In this document: piece after piece, positions 23,481-24,400 of the stretch
Numbering within the stretch: the first letter of the stretch is position 1
Layout of the letters: each line of letters starts with the position of its first letter
Source of the DNA: UBA1206 sp045643125
GTDB lineage: Bacteria; Bacillota; Clostridia; Oscillospirales; CAG-382
DNA: 24,400 bases
NCBI GenBank assembly: GCA_045643125.1
Contig: JAZUKE010000105.1
Coordinates: forward strand, 1 to 24,400
Reading direction: 5' to 3'
The notes under the pieces: model-generated
Seen by the model: the letters and a program-made list of their open reading frames with translations, nothing else
What the model was told of the DNA's origin: nothing
Database searches by the model: none
Translations under genes and position numbers: made by a program

Positions 23481-23509
23481 TTGACAAAGGAGGAATGATG
23501 TGGTAATAT
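23481..23509 (+). promoter_or_regulatory. rrn promoter P1
   Basis: TTGACA (23481-23486), a 17-bp spacer and TAATAT (23504-23509). A-tracts lie upstream at 23450-23454, 23461-23466 and 23473-23476. It is the first of three similar promoters. The transcript start is followed by a GGGGCT/AGCCCC hairpin (23528-23544). Confidence 0.85.
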
Positions 23510-23616
23510 AGCGAAGCCGTTTCGGAGGGGGCTGTGGAAGCCCCGTGGTTAGGACAGAGAAGCACAGGAATTGATGAAAAAAGATAAAAAAAGTCAAAAA
23601 AAGTGCAAAAAAGGTC

Positions 23617-23645
23617 TTGACAAACCGGAATGAAAGTGCTAATAT
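23617..23645 (+). promoter_or_regulatory. rrn promoter P2
   Basis: TTGACA (23617-23622), a 17-bp spacer and TAATAT (23640-23645). It shares TAATATAGCGA around the -10 box with P1. Four A-tracts at 23577-23582, 23586-23592, 23596-23602 and 23607-23612 lie directly upstream, spaced about 10 bp. Confidence 0.88.
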
Positions 23646-23754
23646 AGCGAGGCTGCCACGGAGCGGGCAAGCGAGAGCGGGAAACCGAGGAAGCGAGCAA
23701 GCGAAGGAGCGAAGAACAAGTCGAAAAAAGTTTTGAAAAAAATGAAAAAAAGAC

Positions 23755-23783
23755 TTGACAAACGCGAAACGATGTGGTATAGT
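23755..23783 (+). promoter_or_regulatory. rrn promoter P3
   Basis: TTGACA (23755-23760), a 17-bp spacer and TATAGT (23778-23783). A-tracts at 23724-23729, 23736-23742 and 23745-23751 precede it. It is the last promoter before the 16S gene, leaving a leader of about 195 bases. Confidence 0.88.
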
Positions 23784-23894
23784 AGACAAGCTGACCGCGA
23801 GAGAGCGGAAAGCGAGCGGACATTGAAAACCGAACAACAACGATAAAGAAAGTACAAAGTACGAATGTACGAAAGAAGTACGAAAAGAACTCGT

Positions 23895-23909
23895 TGATTC
23901 CTTTAAAAA
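23895..23909 (+). promoter_or_regulatory. boxA-like antitermination site
   Basis: TGATTCCTTTAAAAA resembles the boxA element (TGCTCTTTAAAAA-like) that recruits Nus factors to rRNA transcripts. It lies in the leader about 90 bases before 16S. The match is partial. CATTGAAAACCGAAC (23821-23835) is a second, leader-type sequence seen near rRNA genes of Firmicutes. Confidence 0.4.
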
Positions 23910-23952
23910 CGAAGAAATAAACAAAGAGCAAAGCAAACTCTAAGAAGCTATG

Positions 23953-23974
23953 TTGACACTCTGAAGAGTGTTAA
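23953..23974 (+). other. Hairpin in 16S leader next to the mature 5' end
   Basis: TTGACACTC pairs with GAGTGTTAA (9 bp including one G-U pair) around loop TGAA, about ten bases before the predicted 16S 5' end. It probably belongs to leader folding or pre-rRNA processing. The TTGACA inside it looks like a -35 box but is too close to 16S to serve as one. Confidence 0.5.
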
Positions 23975-23984
23975 GATAAACAAT

Positions 23985-24400
<416 letters not shown>

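Noticed and set aside
23379..23936. Minus-strand frame of 185 residues over the rrn leader
   Set aside because: The protein is F/S-rich and low-complexity. It comes from A-tracts and promoters read backwards.
23953..23981. Fourth rrn promoter (TTGACA at 23953 with GATAAA)
   Set aside because: The -10 match is poor, the box sits in a hairpin, and transcription would start inside or at the 16S 5' end.

Overview
The window looks like chromosomal DNA from an uncultivated Gram-positive Clostridia lineage, probably an Oscillospirales-type gut bacterium. The evidence is a clostridial-looking 16S rRNA 5' end at the right edge, strong AAGGAGG-type ribosome sites, and sigma-A promoters almost all of the TTGACA-17 bp-TATAAT form. 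A meso-diaminopimelate cell-wall pathway (dapF plus a DNPR-type murE) and lipoprotein-type solute-binding proteins fit this too. The lineage call is by eye; no database was searched.

Left part (1-8500). Positions 1-320 carry no gene but hold two composite arrays of small hairpins with conserved heptamer separators, ATTTCAC in one and TGATATM in the other. A terminator-like hairpin and a perfect consensus promoter follow. Then come an AAA ATPase with a DUF4143-type tail, a stand-alone 2-oxoacid dehydrogenase E2-like acyltransferase whose catalytic His is replaced, and a second AAA ATPase with a PD-(D/E)XK-like tail. After these are a nitroreductase, an ASCH-domain protein, a group II PLP decarboxylase, a 7TM protein carrying only the last part of a GGDEF domain, and an AlkD-like DNA glycosylase.

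Middle part (8500-12650). Two small membrane proteins converge on a shared terminator. trmB (+) overlaps the 3' end of murE (-). murE and dapF form a two-gene minus-strand operon that makes meso-DAP and adds it to the peptidoglycan precursor. yfbR (5'-deoxynucleotidase) diverges from dapF.

Right part (12650-24400). A sugar-phosphate isomerase/epimerase, a UxuB-like SDR and leuA are tightly packed. They are followed by two tandem, closely related solute-binding lipoproteins, each with its own terminator. A metal-efflux operon follows: a P1B-2 Zn/Cd-type ATPase, a CopZ-like chaperone and a P1B-1 copper ATPase. It sits behind a promoter with an ArsR/SmtB-like palindrome. The window ends in an rRNA operon with three tandem consensus promoters, each preceded by A-tracts, and the first ~400 bases of 16S rRNA.

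Most of the window is ordinary chromosomal content. The least explained parts are the hairpin arrays at the left edge, the gutted GGDEF protein and the catalytically altered E2-like protein. No clear new defence or mobile system is visible.
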